Source: Tanytarsus gracilentus | Taxonomy: Eukaryota; Arthropoda; Insecta; Diptera; Chironomidae | Reading direction: 5' to 3' | DNA length: 64,000 nt | Assembly (NCBI GenBank): GCA_038502055.1 | Contig: JAXRKN010000039.1 | Span: forward strand, 2,976,001-3,040,000 | Shown here: piece by piece, positions 62,723 through 64,000 of the stretch | Numbering within the stretch: position 1 is the first letter of the stretch | Layout: each line of letters opens with the position of its first letter | The notes under the pieces: generated by a model | Told to the model about the DNA's origin: nothing | Seen by the model: the letters and a program-made list of their open reading frames with translations, nothing else | Database searches by the model: none | Made by a program: the position numbers and the translations under genes

Positions 62723-64000
62723 ACAGGAAAACCCCAAACTATCTCTTTGATTTTTTTCTTGCTCTTCACTCAACTTAATCTTTTCCTTTCCTCTTGAAAA
62801 TGATCCACATTTAAATGATCTCCGTTGAATGATGTATTGTTTAAACTCCGAGAAGTCAAAGCGAATTTTTTACACTACAAAAATCTTTTTGCCATGAAAA
62901 ATCGTTATTGTTCCAATCGTTTATTGTTCTTCATTGTCAAAAAAAAAGAGAGAAGAGTGAAACAACATCGAGTTATTACAGCATAATTGAATATATGAGG
63001 CGTGATGTTTTTATCATCGTGTAAAGATCTATAATATAATTTTGCCATATAATTAAAACTCATTCTCCTCTTTTTCTTCATCATTTTTATGAACATTTTT
63101 TTCGCCCTCTTTTCATTCTTCTTCAACATTGACGGGAAATGAATCAAGTTAGTGTGGAAAAAAGATATTTTTTGATTTAATAATAAACTCTTTTTTTTTA
63201 TTCATTAAAGAGATTTTTTAAATGGTTATTAAAGTACCTTGTAGAAAACTTTAAGTTGAATTGAAAATATGTAATTTTGCGATGTTGAGAGACAGCAAAA
63301 TTCGATTTTTGGCTTGATAGAATTTAATTTTATCAATTACAGTGTTTTCATATTAACTTAAATTATATATTTAAGGTGGTCTCAAATTAATTTTTTATTA
63401 AAGTGTGATCAAATTTGCTAAGTGTTCACTCTTCTGTCTTTCAGATATTGAAAACCCTTTAGCCTCAATTAAATCGTGTCCGCAAATTCTCGCAAGGCCC
63501 TCCATGAAATCTCCTTCGCTCTCGCTTAACTTCATTCACTTTCCTGCGAAGCGATCGAATTATTATTGAAAATTACTATAATACATTTTTATCATCCATC
63601 CATCCTATATATTTATTAATAATAATGCTGAGCTCTCTTTTTTTTCGGTGTGGTTCGAAATATCGTTCTTGTGGGTCTCTCCTTGAGCAATTTGCTCGCA
63701 CACAGGAAAATTTCTCCTGCAGTTAAAAAAAATTACTTCTTCGTAACCTTTTCATCAGCACAAATAACAATAAGAGAGTATCGAGCAGTTAAAATTTATG
63801 TTATAGACTATTGTGAAATAAAATTGATATCGTTGCATATATTCGACATAAATCTTAAACTGTGCCCCATAACAAATGCACACTCACACAGCGAGAAGAG
63901 AGAGAAATGATTTTGCGCTTTTAATTTAATATTACTCAGACTAAAAAAATGTTTTCATCTTTCATGATATCCCTGGTAGAACACGAGTTCAAATTTGGGT

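Larger units (their letters stand above)
54001..64000. other. Gene-free AT-rich DNA to the window edge
   Basis: No open frame has convincing protein character or a splice partner. The longest (128 codons, 60469-60855, minus) is a mix of low-complexity hydrophobic and basic runs. The region contains four fold-back elements. It may be distal regulatory DNA of the zinc-finger gene, an intron of a gene beyond the window, or plain intergenic DNA. Confidence 0.45.

Noticed and set aside
63960..64000. GAGTTCAAATTTGGGT at the edge, loosely like a tRNA T-arm
   Set aside because: Truncated by the window and no preceding tRNA structure.

Overview
This is an AT-rich eukaryotic window with spliced genes, GT-AG introns and mostly short introns (about 50-250 nt) in the housekeeping genes. 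The gene set fits an insect: a crammer-like cathepsin propeptide inhibitor, an almost invariant Roc1a/RBX1, Vps2/CHMP2A, GCC88, INTS4 and insulin-degrading enzyme. The small introns and low GC suggest a compact dipteran genome, perhaps a midge, but that placement is inference. I see no prokaryotic genes, CRISPR array, tRNA or rRNA.

Layout. (1) 1-8.2 kb: a two-exon gene for a disordered protein of unknown function with a 5.3-kb intron. (2) 9.4-27.9 kb: a dense cluster of nine housekeeping genes in alternating orientation. In order they are a secreted I29 inhibitor (+), a mitochondrial single-domain rhodanese (+), NDUFAF2 (-), RBX1/Roc1a (-), NDUFAF7 (+), GCC1/GCC88 (-), insulin-degrading enzyme (+), CHMP2A/Vps2 (-) and INTS4 (+). 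(3) 29.9-45.7 kb: a minus-strand C2H2 zinc-finger gene of seven coding exons with a 12.5-kb first intron. (4) 45.7-64 kb: no gene that I can support, probably upstream regulatory sequence of the zinc-finger gene.

Shared themes. Two genes serve complex I assembly (NDUFAF2, NDUFAF7). Others serve protein turnover (IDE, RBX1, I29 inhibitor) and membrane traffic (GCC88, CHMP2A). They do not form a pathway; they look like a packed housekeeping neighbourhood with head-to-head promoters and tail-to-tail ends.

Most interesting points. The rhodanese gene carries two tandem alternative exons, each encoding a full catalytic-loop half-domain. They have matching phases, so including both would break the frame. 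About a dozen short AT-rich fold-back elements, many ending in CAAGGGATGG-like arms, are scattered through introns and intergenic DNA. Two larger insertions sit in promoter regions: one is bracketed by a 26-bp direct repeat, the other contains a 120-bp minisatellite. The zinc-finger gene has a one-base frame break in its second exon.
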